39,834 nt of DNA, taken from a virus. The notes under the pieces were generated by a model, which saw only the letters and a list, made by a program, of their open reading frames with translations, was not told the DNA's origin and ran no database searches. This document shows, in pieces, positions 26,274 to 32,826 of this stretch. Location of the stretch: the IMG/VR virus record IMGVR_UViG_3300034198_010221, positions 1 through 39,834 of that record. One strand, 5' to 3'. How positions within the stretch are numbered: position 1 is the stretch's first letter; every line of letters begins with the position of its first letter. The translations under genes and the position numbers were made by a program.

Positions 26274-26935
26274 CAGAAGGGGATCTCATCAGAAACCTCC
26301 TGGCTTTTGCGCAGCCGCTGGCTGGGGCTAAGCACAGCCGGTTCTGGCTCGCGCTCAAACACCGGGGCCTCTTCTTCCTCGAGAACAAAGCCCTCGGTCT
26401 TCTCGAAGACAGGGGCGTCATCGACTGCCTCGTAGCCAACGTGCTCGAGCACCTGGACCTGCAGCAGCTCAAGGCTCATGCCCTTGCCAGTCGGGGTGTC
26501 CCATCCCCAGGGCTGGAAGGCGACGCGGATCTTGCTGCCGTTGCCGATCAGCTTGCTGGCGGGCCAAGGGTTGAGCTTGGCGTCGGTGACCACAGGAGCT
26601 GACTTCAAATCGCCCCGAGCTGTGGTCTGCTTGCGCTTGAAGTTGATGCGCATCATGCCGGTGGGCACCTTGCGGCCTTGCTCGTCCTTGGTGGTGTCCT
26701 CACCAAAGGGCCAGGCATAGGCGCTGTACTTGATCTTTCCGCTGCCATGCAGTTCAGCGAACTCGGCCTCGAGCTTCTCGATGAACTCGACGGTCGCGGG
26801 GTCGTTGGGATCCAGCAGCAGGGAAACCGACCAGACCCGAGGGCCATCGCCGTCAAACGGCTCGGGTGGTTCGCCAAGGATTTTTGCCCAGACAGCTTCG
26901 CCTGTCGGGCTGATGAGCGTTGCTCGTCGCGGCAT
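26273..26935 (-). CDS. ssDNA-binding protein with SSB-like C-terminal tip (T7 gp2.5 position)
   Basis: 220 aa. The N-terminal ~150 residues are an OB-fold-like region with an aromatic and basic surface (KYSAYAWPFGEDT, RINFKRKQTTARGD, FQPWGWDTP). A long acidic tail follows (EKTEGFVLEEEEAPVF), ending VSDEIPF. Phage ssDNA-binding proteins of this class lie just after the RNA polymerase in T7-like genomes, as here. The last four residues match the E. coli SSB tip (DDDIPF), which docks host replication and repair proteins. Such a tip suggests use of the host replisome. Confidence 0.85.
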   Translation of the reverse strand: MPRRATLISPTGEAVWAKILGEPPEPFDGDGPRVWSVSLLLDPNDPATVEFIEKLEAEFAELHGSGKIKYSAYAWPFGEDTTKDEQGRKVPTGMMRINFKRKQTTARGDLKSAPVVTDAKLNPWPASKLIGNGSKIRVAFQPWGWDTPTGKGMSLELLQVQVLEHVGYEAVDDAPVFEKTEGFVLEEEEAPVFEREPEPAVLSPSQRLRKSQEVSDEIPF

Positions 26936-26973
26936 CTGCTCGCTATGGGTGGAGTGCAGCGGAACCGTATCGG

Positions 26974-27007
26974 CCTAGGTGCAGATCTGCAACACACCTA
27001 GGTGTGT
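26974..27007. promoter_or_regulatory. double palindrome between RNA polymerase and ssDNA-binding protein genes
   Basis: It contains CCTAGGTGCAGATC (plus), the 10-bp palindrome GCAGATCTGC (26981-26990) and a perfect 16-bp palindrome ACACACCTAGGTGTGT (26992-27007), which ends 1 nt before the RNA polymerase stop codon. The CACC-TA-GGTG core relates it to the motif family seen upstream of other units. Another half-site, TATGGGTGGAGTGC, lies at 26944-26957 (plus). It could be an operator, a promoter for the replication operon, or a weak terminator without a T-run. Confidence 0.5.
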
Positions 27008-27008
27008 C

Positions 27009-29420
27009 TCAAGAGAAGCAGTGTGGGTTCAGCCCGATCTCACCAGGGCACAAGTCACCCACCGTTGGCGGCCGATGAAGATTGCTAAGCCTTGCACTGG
27101 AACGGATTTGCTGCCGCATTTCCTCCAGCCAATCGGTGGCGTACACCACCCGCAGCTGGTCGTGCAGGGTGTGATGCAGCCAGCCAGCCTGTGCCGGAAT
27201 TGTCGCAAAGCAATCGTGATTTGTTAGGAGCGGGAAACTGTGTGCGCTACTCATGGAGACGATGATGTGAGCGTGGGCTGCATCAAAGTGATGGATCACG
27301 TTGGCGGTCACCGCCCGGTTGGTGCTGCGGGCTGAGAGCTCTCCGTCGTCGGCTTGATCGGTCCAGGCCTGCCATCGCCGTTTGCCATGAGTCAGGCTCG
27401 TCACGGTGGTGCGGGGATCCAGCTGATCGCCCAACCGCATGGGCACCCCCAGCGGGTTGATCCACTCGAGCTGTTCACCCTTGGCCAGCACCCGCTTGCT
27501 GACGTTGCGCAGCCACGCCTGCAATTCCAGACAGCTCTTGAGCTCTGTGCCCAGCAACAGGCTGATCTTGCGGGCCAGGTAGCGGGCCGGCACCAGGTAG
27601 GCCTGTTCCCACTCCGAGACCCGCAGGCCGGCTTGCCGTTCCTCAAGGGCCAGCACCAACCCATCGACGATGCTTAGGAACTGAGCGCCATAGATGGTGG
27701 TCATCACCGGCCCCTTGCAAAGGCTGCGGTTGATGCCGAACTCCAGCCACAGCTCTGCCATGCGCACCTCTGAGGGGGTGCCATTGCTCAGGTCAAGCCG
27801 CAGCAGGCGCAGCAGCTCCTCGGCGATGTGGCCGTAAATGTCCTTGCGGATCTTGCCGTTGATGTTGGTGAGCCGGGCCAACCGCCGGTCCCGCATCAGC
27901 GCTGCCGCAATGCCAATGCCGCTGCAGGTCTGATCGAACCGGATCGGCACGCTGCAGCTGCTGTTGGGGTCCGCCACTTGCTGGGCAATGGCGCGGCAGA
28001 TCTGCAGGTACTGCCAGGGATCTTTGGCATCACGCCAAAGCTCGAGCCGATCCAGCGGTGCCTCCGCCAGGGCACAGATCTGCGGCAGGTGCTCTTGCCC
28101 CCAGGTCAGCCGGTCCCGCCAGGTGCTGGCCACCCCGTAGTGGCCGGCCGCGGCCTTGAGCATCCACTCAAAGGCCTCAACGCTGCACTGTTCAGCAGCG
28201 GCGAACTGGATGGCCCCCTTCTCCCAGTCCGGCCCCTGGTGGGTGGCATAGCGGTTGCTGCTGTAGATGCGGTAGCGGAAGTCCAGGCAGTAGGCGAACC
28301 ACATCGGCTGGCCAGCTACCTCCTCGCACTGGCGCAGCGTCTCTTCAATGCGACGCCGCAGCAGGGCGTTTTGGTTGCGGTCCTGTTGGGCCGCGGCTTT
28401 CTGCCGCAGGTATCGCTTGTACTCCTCCGGGCCCAGCAACTCCTGGGGCCGCGGCGGTTCTGGCAGTGGGTCGCGGGTGACCGGGAACAGGCCGCGGATG
28501 TTGTGGTCCCAGGCGCAGCGCTGCAGCTCGACCATGGCCGGGTCAATGCGCAGCTCCTGCTCCTGCAGGGCATTGACCACCTTGAGCAAGGGGGCCAGCC
28601 CCTTGGGCGTTAAGTGGCCCAGGTCATAGCCGGCCCGGCTGCGCACCAGGGCGTCCTCGTTGTCCAGGTGGCCGCCGCCATACATCCCTTGCCAGGGCCT
28701 GGGCGGCACCAGCATTGGCAGCCGACGAGCCGGCAGGGGCCGCGGCGGGTTGGCCTTGATCACGGCCAGGGCCTCGTCGGTGGCCACCACCACCTTGCGG
28801 CTGCGGCCATTGCGGGCGCTGGCCTCAATGCGAATCAGGTTGCTGTTGGCGGCAATCACCTGCAGCAGCAGCCCCCCCACCTGGGTGCGCTCGGCCGTGG
28901 CCCAGCCACCCACGTCCAGACGCAGTTGATCGAGCACTTGCTTTGAGCTCAGGGCCTTGTTCCCTTTGCGCTTGCGGATCAGGCGCAATAGATCAGGGCT
29001 GAGCTGCTCAATCCGCCCGGCCTTGAGCTCGCCTTGCAGGGCAATGCCAATGGCGCCGGCCAGCTTGCGTTCGGTGGGGCGCTGGCTGATGTGATCCAAG
29101 ACCACCCCAATCGCAATGGCAGCCAATGTTCTGGGCCCCCGATTCGTGACCATCAGCAGCAGCGGCCAGGCACTGAAGTACGGGCCTGGTTTGGATGGAT
29201 TGGCGAGCAGCTCCTCGAGCAACAGGCCCAGCGCAATCGTCACCCGCTCGGCATTAGCGGTGAACAGGGCCGTCCCGTATTCGGTGACGCTCTCTCGACC
29301 TAACTCACGGAGTCGGGCCCGTGCATTGATCGCGTCCCACTTTGCGCGTTCCTGCTCCCGTTCCTCCCTCTGCTTCTGCAGTTTGTCCACCGGGGTGGAC
29401 GCCGAGATTTTGGGTTTCAA
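27009..29420 (-). CDS. single-subunit DNA-dependent RNA polymerase (T7 gp1-like)
   Basis: 803 aa, shorter than T7 (883). Catalytic residues are in place: Asp496 in IRFDQTCSGI (T7 D537), Lys569 in INRSLCKGPVMT (T7 K631), Tyr577 in TTIYG (T7 Y639), and Asp736 in NHDCFATIP (T7 D812). A His in VIHHFDAAHAH matches the T7 H784 region. It transcribes the phage middle and late genes. The start is taken as TTG 29420; no ATG or Shine-Dalgarno is nearby, and GTG ten codons on is an alternative. A hairpin and promoter-like block lie just upstream. Confidence 0.96.
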   Translation of the reverse strand: MKPKISASTPVDKLQKQREEREQERAKWDAINARARLRELGRESVTEYGTALFTANAERVTIALGLLLEELLANPSKPGPYFSAWPLLLMVTNRGPRTLAAIAIGVVLDHISQRPTERKLAGAIGIALQGELKAGRIEQLSPDLLRLIRKRKGNKALSSKQVLDQLRLDVGGWATAERTQVGGLLLQVIAANSNLIRIEASARNGRSRKVVVATDEALAVIKANPPRPLPARRLPMLVPPRPWQGMYGGGHLDNEDALVRSRAGYDLGHLTPKGLAPLLKVVNALQEQELRIDPAMVELQRCAWDHNIRGLFPVTRDPLPEPPRPQELLGPEEYKRYLRQKAAAQQDRNQNALLRRRIEETLRQCEEVAGQPMWFAYCLDFRYRIYSSNRYATHQGPDWEKGAIQFAAAEQCSVEAFEWMLKAAAGHYGVASTWRDRLTWGQEHLPQICALAEAPLDRLELWRDAKDPWQYLQICRAIAQQVADPNSSCSVPIRFDQTCSGIGIAAALMRDRRLARLTNINGKIRKDIYGHIAEELLRLLRLDLSNGTPSEVRMAELWLEFGINRSLCKGPVMTTIYGAQFLSIVDGLVLALEERQAGLRVSEWEQAYLVPARYLARKISLLLGTELKSCLELQAWLRNVSKRVLAKGEQLEWINPLGVPMRLGDQLDPRTTVTSLTHGKRRWQAWTDQADDGELSARSTNRAVTANVIHHFDAAHAHIIVSMSSAHSFPLLTNHDCFATIPAQAGWLHHTLHDQLRVVYATDWLEEMRQQIRSSARLSNLHRPPTVGDLCPGEIGLNPHCFS

Positions 29421-29432
29421 TCGGCAGTTACG

Positions 29433-29469
29433 GGTGCTTTCAGCACCAATTCCACCCCACCTATGCAGA
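29433..29469 (-). promoter_or_regulatory. probable promoter and leader hairpin of the RNA polymerase gene
   Basis: Minus strand: TCTGCATAGGTGGGG, 3 nt, AATTGG (29446-29451), then the hairpin GGTGCT-GAA-AGCACC (29433-29447). Bases 29428-29437 continue as GCACCCGTAA, identical to the end of the Syn5 promoter as I remember it (ATTGGGCACCCGTAA). The block resembles the one before the capsid gene. If it is used by the phage polymerase, the polymerase gene would be auto-activated. Confidence 0.5.
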
Positions 29470-29531
29470 AGTGTCTAAGGCACTGGCGCAGACAGGTAAA
29501 ACAACTGCTCTGCAGGGGTGGAAGGTCGTTT

Positions 29532-29578
29532 TGCAGATTTTAAGTCCGCTGCGTATGCCAATTCCGCCATGCTCCCCC
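29532..29578 (-). other. attP core: 5' half of a tRNA-Leu(UAA) gene
   Basis: The minus strand reads as a tRNA-Leu from its first base: GGGGGAG acceptor strand, D arm (TGGCGGAATTGGCATACGC), anticodon stem GCGGA/TCTGC and loop CTTAAAA with anticodon TAA. No variable arm, T arm or 3' acceptor follows, so it is not a working tRNA. It lies between integrase and RNA polymerase genes, as in cyanophage P-SSP7, where a short match to host tRNA-Leu is the proposed attachment site. Core length cannot be set without the host sequence. Confidence 0.85.
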
Positions 29579-29696
29579 TAGTGATCGCAATGGATCTCAA
29601 GGATTTGGCGGTCTGCAAAGACTGCCAACTTCAAGCAGTCTGCCGGACGGTCTAAGCAGATTTGGCGATCCGGTGGACGCATCCACAACAAAGCCC

Positions 29697-29912
29697 TCAG
29701 GGGGTGAAGACAGGCAACGGTGCAGGTGCAGCTGACTCGGTGCGAATGCCGCCAGGCGTGAAGGGATCCATGCGCAGCACGGTTCCGTATTCGCCGGAAG
29801 CGTCAGGCACTGAGCAGCCCAGCACAAAGCTGTTGTCGGGTGTGATCTGGGCCCCGTAGTTCCAGCCGCAGGCAGGAGCGGCCAGCTGGGCCAGCAAGAA
29901 CAGTTCGGTCAT
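29697..29912 (-). CDS. small unknown protein next to attP (71 aa)
   Basis: ATG 29912 has GGAGG 6 nt upstream and begins 1 nt after the integrase stop. The first 16 residues (MTELFLLAQLAAPACG) are hydrophobic and could be a weak signal or anchor, though no positive charge precedes them. The rest (WNYGAQITPDNSFVLGCSVPDASGEYGTVLRMDPFTPGG) looks like a small extracellular or beta-rich fold. It is the only gene between integrase and attP. An excision factor would usually be basic, and this protein is not. Confidence 0.65.
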   Translation of the reverse strand: MTELFLLAQLAAPACGWNYGAQITPDNSFVLGCSVPDASGEYGTVLRMDPFTPGGIRTESAAPAPLPVFTP

Positions 29913-29913
29913 C

Positions 29914-30912
29914 TCAGTCCTCCAGTGCGCTGACGCAGGCAGCCAGGGCATCGGTGTGCAGGTGTAGGTAGCGCTGCACTGAGGCCAGGCTTGTCCACCC
30001 CCCGAACGTCATCAGCTGGTGCAGGGGGATGCCCTTGCTGGCCAGCTTGCTGGCGCAGGTGTGACGGGTGGTGTGAATTGATAGCGCCCTGTCATCCATA
30101 AGGCCGAGGGCACCCTTGGCCAGGTTGAACAGGTGCTGATAGCGGGTGTACTTGTACGGCCACACCCGATGGCTGGGCACCGCAGGCATGTGCGGCTCCA
30201 GGGCCTCGATGGCACGGCGGGTGAGCGGCACCGAGCGGGGCTTGCCGTTCTTGGTGGTCCAGAAGGTGACGCGACCCTTCACCAGATCCACGTCCTGACC
30301 CTTCACCCGTTCGGCTTCACCCCACCGGCAGGCGGTCTCAAGCAGGAACACCAGCATGTCGGCCGCGGCGGGCTCACCCACCTGCCTGAAGTAGGAGCAG
30401 AAGCGATCGCGCTCCTCGTCGCTGATCACCCGGTCTTTGGTGTTGACCAGGCGCAGCTGCTGGGGCATCCGCGGGATCTCCTGTAGGTGCCCGTGCAGGT
30501 GTGCATCGGCAAGCATTGCCCTGATGGCTGACACCTTGCGGTTGACCGTGCTGGGGCGGTTGCCCTTAGCCAGCAGCTTCTGGCGCCAGGCATCAACTGC
30601 CGCTGCCGTGATCTCGTTGACCGGGAAGTAGGCCCCGAAATAGTCCACCGCCTCGCGGCTGTAGATGGCCGCTGTGCGCTCGTAGGCGGTGCCTGCCCAG
30701 CGGATGCGCAGGGACAGGTCTCGAGCCTCTTTCAGGGTGAACGGAGGGGCCACAGCGGGCTTCGCATCGCGCTGCACCAGCAGCTCGAGCAGCTCACGCT
30801 TGCGGGCCAGGGCCTCGGATCGGCTTTTGCATTTGCCAGTACGGCGGACCCCATTGATGGTGACGTCAGCAATCCAGCTGCCGTCTGAGGCCTTGCGGAC
30901 AGTGCCTGCCAT
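29914..30912 (-). CDS. int: tyrosine-type integrase
   Basis: 332 aa with the full catalytic set: Arg196 (ETACRWGEAERV), His280 and Arg283 (HTTRHT), the GGW position that replaces the third His, and Tyr315 (VQRYLHL). An N-terminal arm-binding region and a SAM-like core-binding domain (residues ~55-160) precede it. It would recombine attP, 335 bp downstream, with a host tRNA-Leu. Its leader has a small hairpin and ACAACAACCACCACCACC just before ATG 30912. MarR-like regulator and integrase are adjacent and probably co-transcribed. Confidence 0.95.
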   Translation of the reverse strand: MAGTVRKASDGSWIADVTINGVRRTGKCKSRSEALARKRELLELLVQRDAKPAVAPPFTLKEARDLSLRIRWAGTAYERTAAIYSREAVDYFGAYFPVNEITAAAVDAWRQKLLAKGNRPSTVNRKVSAIRAMLADAHLHGHLQEIPRMPQQLRLVNTKDRVISDEERDRFCSYFRQVGEPAAADMLVFLLETACRWGEAERVKGQDVDLVKGRVTFWTTKNGKPRSVPLTRRAIEALEPHMPAVPSHRVWPYKYTRYQHLFNLAKGALGLMDDRALSIHTTRHTCASKLASKGIPLHQLMTFGGWTSLASVQRYLHLHTDALAACVSALED

Positions 30913-30957
30913 TGGATTGTGGTGGTGGTGGTTGTTGTGGTGAGGGTTCAGAGCCCC
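30913..30957 (-). promoter_or_regulatory. hairpin plus CA-rich translation leader, integrase
   Basis: Minus strand: stem GAGGG ... CCCTC, then ACCACAACAACCACCACCAC, a few bases and ATG. There is no Shine-Dalgarno. The same order, hairpin then CAACAACCACCACC at 14-17 nt from ATG, precedes three other early genes. An unstructured CA-rich ribosome landing site is the likely role. Confidence 0.55.
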
Positions 30958-31265
30958 TCGATCTGCCGCACCAAGGCCTTGCCCTTGGCGGTCAGGCGGA
31001 TCACAAAACGGCGCCCTTCTTCTGGATCGCGCACGACCTCAAGCAAGGCGTGCCCGTCGTATCCCTTGCGGTGCGTCTCGCCCAAGGCGTGAACCGTTCG
31101 GGACACGGTGGAGTTGGACAGGTTCAGGGCCTCTTCCAACTCCCGATAGGTCGCCTGGCCGCGCTGAGCGACCACCAGGAAGACCTCCGCATGGTGGATC
31201 GGGAACGCCGTTGGACTGAGTACGGAGAAAGCAGCCAGAGCCCCCTCCAGCTGACGTAAATCCAT
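30948..31265 (-). CDS. MarR-like winged-helix regulator (105 aa)
   Basis: The sequence HHAEVFLVVAQRGQATYRELEEALNLSNSTVSRTVHAL is a clear helix-turn-helix with recognition helix NSTVSRTVHAL. The wing (LEVVRDPEEGRRFVIRLT) and end helix (AKGKALVRQIE) complete the MarR fold. A palindrome (ACTCCTAGGAGT) and a CACCGGTG half lie 18-41 bp before its start, as expected for self-control. It is next to the integrase, so it may govern the lysogeny choice. No Shine-Dalgarno is seen before ATG 31265. Confidence 0.85.
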   Translation of the reverse strand: MDLRQLEGALAAFSVLSPTAFPIHHAEVFLVVAQRGQATYRELEEALNLSNSTVSRTVHALGETHRKGYDGHALLEVVRDPEEGRRFVIRLTAKGKALVRQIEGL

Positions 31266-31282
31266 GGTCCGTAGCGGCGGCG

Positions 31283-31312
31283 ACTCCTAGGAGTGTGACA
31301 CCGGTGGAGGAA
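31283..31312. promoter_or_regulatory. palindromic operator candidate before the MarR-like gene
   Basis: ACTCCTAGGAGT (31283-31294) is a perfect 12-bp palindrome. Five bases on, CACCGGTGGAGGAA (31299-31312, plus) matches the motif family. GACTCCTAGG-N-GT recurs at 34969-34980 before the RepL-like regulator. The two sites flank the early block, as expected for operators of a shared repressor. Confidence 0.5.
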
Positions 31313-31395
31313 GATGCGATGGGTCTGGCCCAGTGTCTCAAGGTACACAGAGAACCCAGTCCAGGAGCCGCGAAAGGGCAGTTCGACGGAAGCAA

Positions 31396-31809
31396 TTAGG
31401 CAGACTGACACTGGCTTTTCTCCTCGCAGGTGGACCTAGCCACTACTAGGTTTGTAGGGGCTTTGTAGGGGTCAAAATACGCGCTGATGAGCTGCTGACC
31501 TACAGCACTCAGCCGCAGTTGAAGGCCACGGCGATGCGGGTGCGGCCGCACATCAAGCAGGGAATACGGGCTCTCCACCCAACTCCCTTGGTGGTAGCGG
31601 GCTTTGCCCCGCAGTAAGGCAATCAACCGGCTAATGGTTGCCGGTGGTAGAGGGTTGCCATCGGGGTCGCACATCGCCCGCTGCAAGTCAGGGATGTTGT
31701 CGATCCCTGCAGCAATCAGCAGCAGCGCCTCAGCTATTTCGATCGGCACCACTCGGTTCTTCTGTCTTAAGTCCCCGAGGAACTTGGCCACGTCGGCAGG
31801 GTTATTCAC
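31396..31809 (-). CDS. winged-helix DNA-binding protein (137 aa)
   Basis: The stretch IDNIPDLQRAMCDPDGNPLPPATISRLIALLRGKARYH reads as helix-turn-helix, with PPATISRLIALLRG as the recognition helix. LDVRPHPHRRGLQLRLSAVGQQLISAYF is a MarR-type wing and closing helix. The C-terminus (STCEEKSQCQSA) is polar and probably free. Its start overlaps no gene but its ATG shares ATGA with the end of the 86-aa gene. A second MarR-fold protein so close to the first suggests a two-repressor switch. Confidence 0.75.
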   Translation of the reverse strand: MNNPADVAKFLGDLRQKNRVVPIEIAEALLLIAAGIDNIPDLQRAMCDPDGNPLPPATISRLIALLRGKARYHQGSWVESPYSLLDVRPHPHRRGLQLRLSAVGQQLISAYFDPYKAPTNLVVARSTCEEKSQCQSA

Positions 31810-32066
31810 TTGCCCTCCCGTTCGTATTGAGACTGGATGTTCCGCACCTTGAGCAGGGCTGTGGTTGCCACCTCGAGGGCGTCAGCGGTATCAGCCCAGT
31901 CAGTGCAGCCTTCAGGGCAAGAGAACACTTGGATCTCCAGCAGGTCGGTCAACAGATGGGTCCGTGGCCTCAGCAGAGACACCAGCAGGTCGGCCTCTTC
32001 TGCAGAGATGTCGAAGTTCAGCACGGCGCTGCACAGGTGGAGGGCTTTGCTTGTCAGTGTTGGCAT
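31806..32066 (-). CDS. small helical unknown protein (86 aa)
   Basis: It is an acidic, Leu-rich helical protein (ADLLVSLLRPRTHLLTDLLEIQVF ... DALEVATTALLKVRNIQSQY). A Cys pair (FSCPEGC) lies mid-way. The end overlaps the start of the winged-helix gene (ATGA). The upstream 48-bp gap contains a 9-bp-stem hairpin. It is probably an early protein. No family is recognised. Confidence 0.68.
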   Translation of the reverse strand: MPTLTSKALHLCSAVLNFDISAEEADLLVSLLRPRTHLLTDLLEIQVFSCPEGCTDWADTADALEVATTALLKVRNIQSQYEREGK

Positions 32067-32085
32067 GGCACGTCAAGAAAAGGAA

Positions 32086-32107
32086 GGGCAACGCGCAGGC
32101 GCTGCCC
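32086..32107 (-). other. leader hairpin before the 86-aa gene
   Basis: Minus strand: GGGCAGCGC-CTGC-GCGTTGCCC, a 9-bp stem with one G-U pair, followed by TTCCTTTTCTT and ATG 32066. It could be a weak terminator of the upstream gene or a leader structure. It has no CCAACAACC element. Confidence 0.5.
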
Positions 32108-32114
32108 AGTTGCA

Positions 32115-32294
32115 TCAGCCCTTGAATGGCGCCGCGGTCTCGAGCAGATAGGCGCACAGGTTGGAAACACTGCGGCCCTGATCGAAGGCAGTTGCCACCA
32201 GCCGTTCGGAAACGGCATAGCTGATGGTGATGGTGATCCGGCGGGGCGAACGCTTAGCGATCGCCACCCGATCACGTAGTGAGAGGTGGTCCAT
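32115..32294 (-). CDS. ribbon-helix-helix DNA-binding protein (59 aa)
   Basis: ATG 32294 (MDHLSLRDRVAIAKRSP) was chosen over one 75 nt upstream because the extension would cover a hairpin and has no ribosome site. RRITITISYAVSERLVATAFDQGRSVSNLCAYLLET has the strand, helix, turn (G-R-S-V-S) and helix of CopG/Arc-type repressors. Such proteins bind DNA as dimers, often as antirepressors or copy controls. It is the third DNA-binding regulator in the early block. Confidence 0.78.
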   Translation of the reverse strand: MDHLSLRDRVAIAKRSPRRITITISYAVSERLVATAFDQGRSVSNLCAYLLETAAPFKG

Positions 32295-32365
32295 GGGATC
32301 TCTCGGGTGAAGCAGGGCTGAGCCCTGCAGGTGGCCCCTGCGCAGGCACGGGCCGCGGGCAGGGT
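32295..32365 (-). other. degenerate copy of the intergenic double-hairpin module
   Basis: Minus strand: GGCCCGTGCCTGCGCAGGGGCC (outer GGCC arms, inner CCTGCGCAGG palindrome), then GCAGGGC-TCA-GCCCTGC (32312-32328). The same two elements occur in 32743-32826 and 33085-33170. The CA-rich leader is missing; GAGAGATCCC stands before the start instead. Confidence 0.5.
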
Positions 32366-32548
32366 TCAAGGCCCAGGGAACTGGGTGAGGGTGCGGCGAT
32401 CTGGCAGCTGCCTGTCAACGTTTGACGGCTGCGCAGGCATGGCTTGAGCAGCAGGCCGCGGCTGTTGTGGTGGCTGCGGTTGCTGCCAGGCGAGGGCGGC
32501 CAGGGCCCAGATCGCAATGGCACCGGTGGCGATGTCAGCGGCCTTCAT
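32366..32548 (-). CDS. small membrane-anchored protein (60 aa)
   Basis: The N-terminus MKAADIATGAIAIWALAALAW is one hydrophobic helix after a single Lys, followed by a Gln/Pro-rich tail (QQPQPPQQPRP) and a charged end. This is the plan of a one-span inner-membrane protein with a free tail. Its start overlaps the stop of the 65-aa gene. Similar short anchors in phages act in superinfection exclusion or lysis control, but nothing here proves that. Confidence 0.65.
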   Translation of the reverse strand: MKAADIATGAIAIWALAALAWQQPQPPQQPRPAAQAMPAQPSNVDRQLPDRRTLTQFPGP

Positions 32549-32742
32549 CGGGTGGCCTCCAGCTGGGCGGCCAGGTGCTCGGCGTCATCGCGCACCATGA
32601 GCAGCTCGGGCAGAAACGATCCGGCCCTGTCAAAGTCGCTGGCCAGGCTGTTGGCCTCGATGCCCCAGCCAGCGTCCGCCAGCTGGTTAATGGTGCGCGT
32701 GATGAAGCAAGACGCCGCACGCCGTAACTCGTGCTCTCTCAT
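32545..32742 (-). CDS. small unknown early protein (65 aa)
   Basis: The sequence is soluble and helical (RAASCFITRTINQLADAGWGIEANSLASDF ... MVRDDAEHLAAQLEAT). ATG 32742 comes directly after the CA-rich leader (CCAACAACC then ACC repeats) with no Shine-Dalgarno. It is followed by the membrane-anchored protein with overlap. No motif is recognised; coding is supported by the shared leader and compact spacing. Confidence 0.65.
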   Translation of the reverse strand: MREHELRRAASCFITRTINQLADAGWGIEANSLASDFDRAGSFLPELLMVRDDAEHLAAQLEATR

Positions 32743-32826
32743 TGGTGGTGGTGGTGGTGGTTGTTGGGCAGCCTTGAGGGCTGCTGAGGGCCCACCTGCG
32801 CAGGCAGGGAGGGCCCAGAGCAGACG
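32743..32826 (-). repeat. intergenic module copy 1: two hairpins and CA-rich leader
   Basis: After the stop of the 85-aa gene: TGACGTCTGC, GGGCCC ... inner palindrome CCTGCGCAGG ... GGGCCC, then GCAGCC-CTCAA-GGCTGC, then CCAACAACCACCACC and ATG. It is collinear with 33085-33170. The second stem differs between copies by a compensatory C-G to G-C change, which supports a real RNA structure. Confidence 0.75.

Noticed and set aside
29532-29578. A complete phage tRNA-Leu gene
   Set aside because: Variable arm, T arm and 3' acceptor strand are missing; the bases after the anticodon stem do not fold into them.
29597-29827. 76-aa minus-strand frame overlapping the 71-aa gene
   Set aside because: Cys/Pro/Leu-rich irregular sequence without a ribosome site; the overlapping 71-aa frame is coupled to the integrase with GGAGG.
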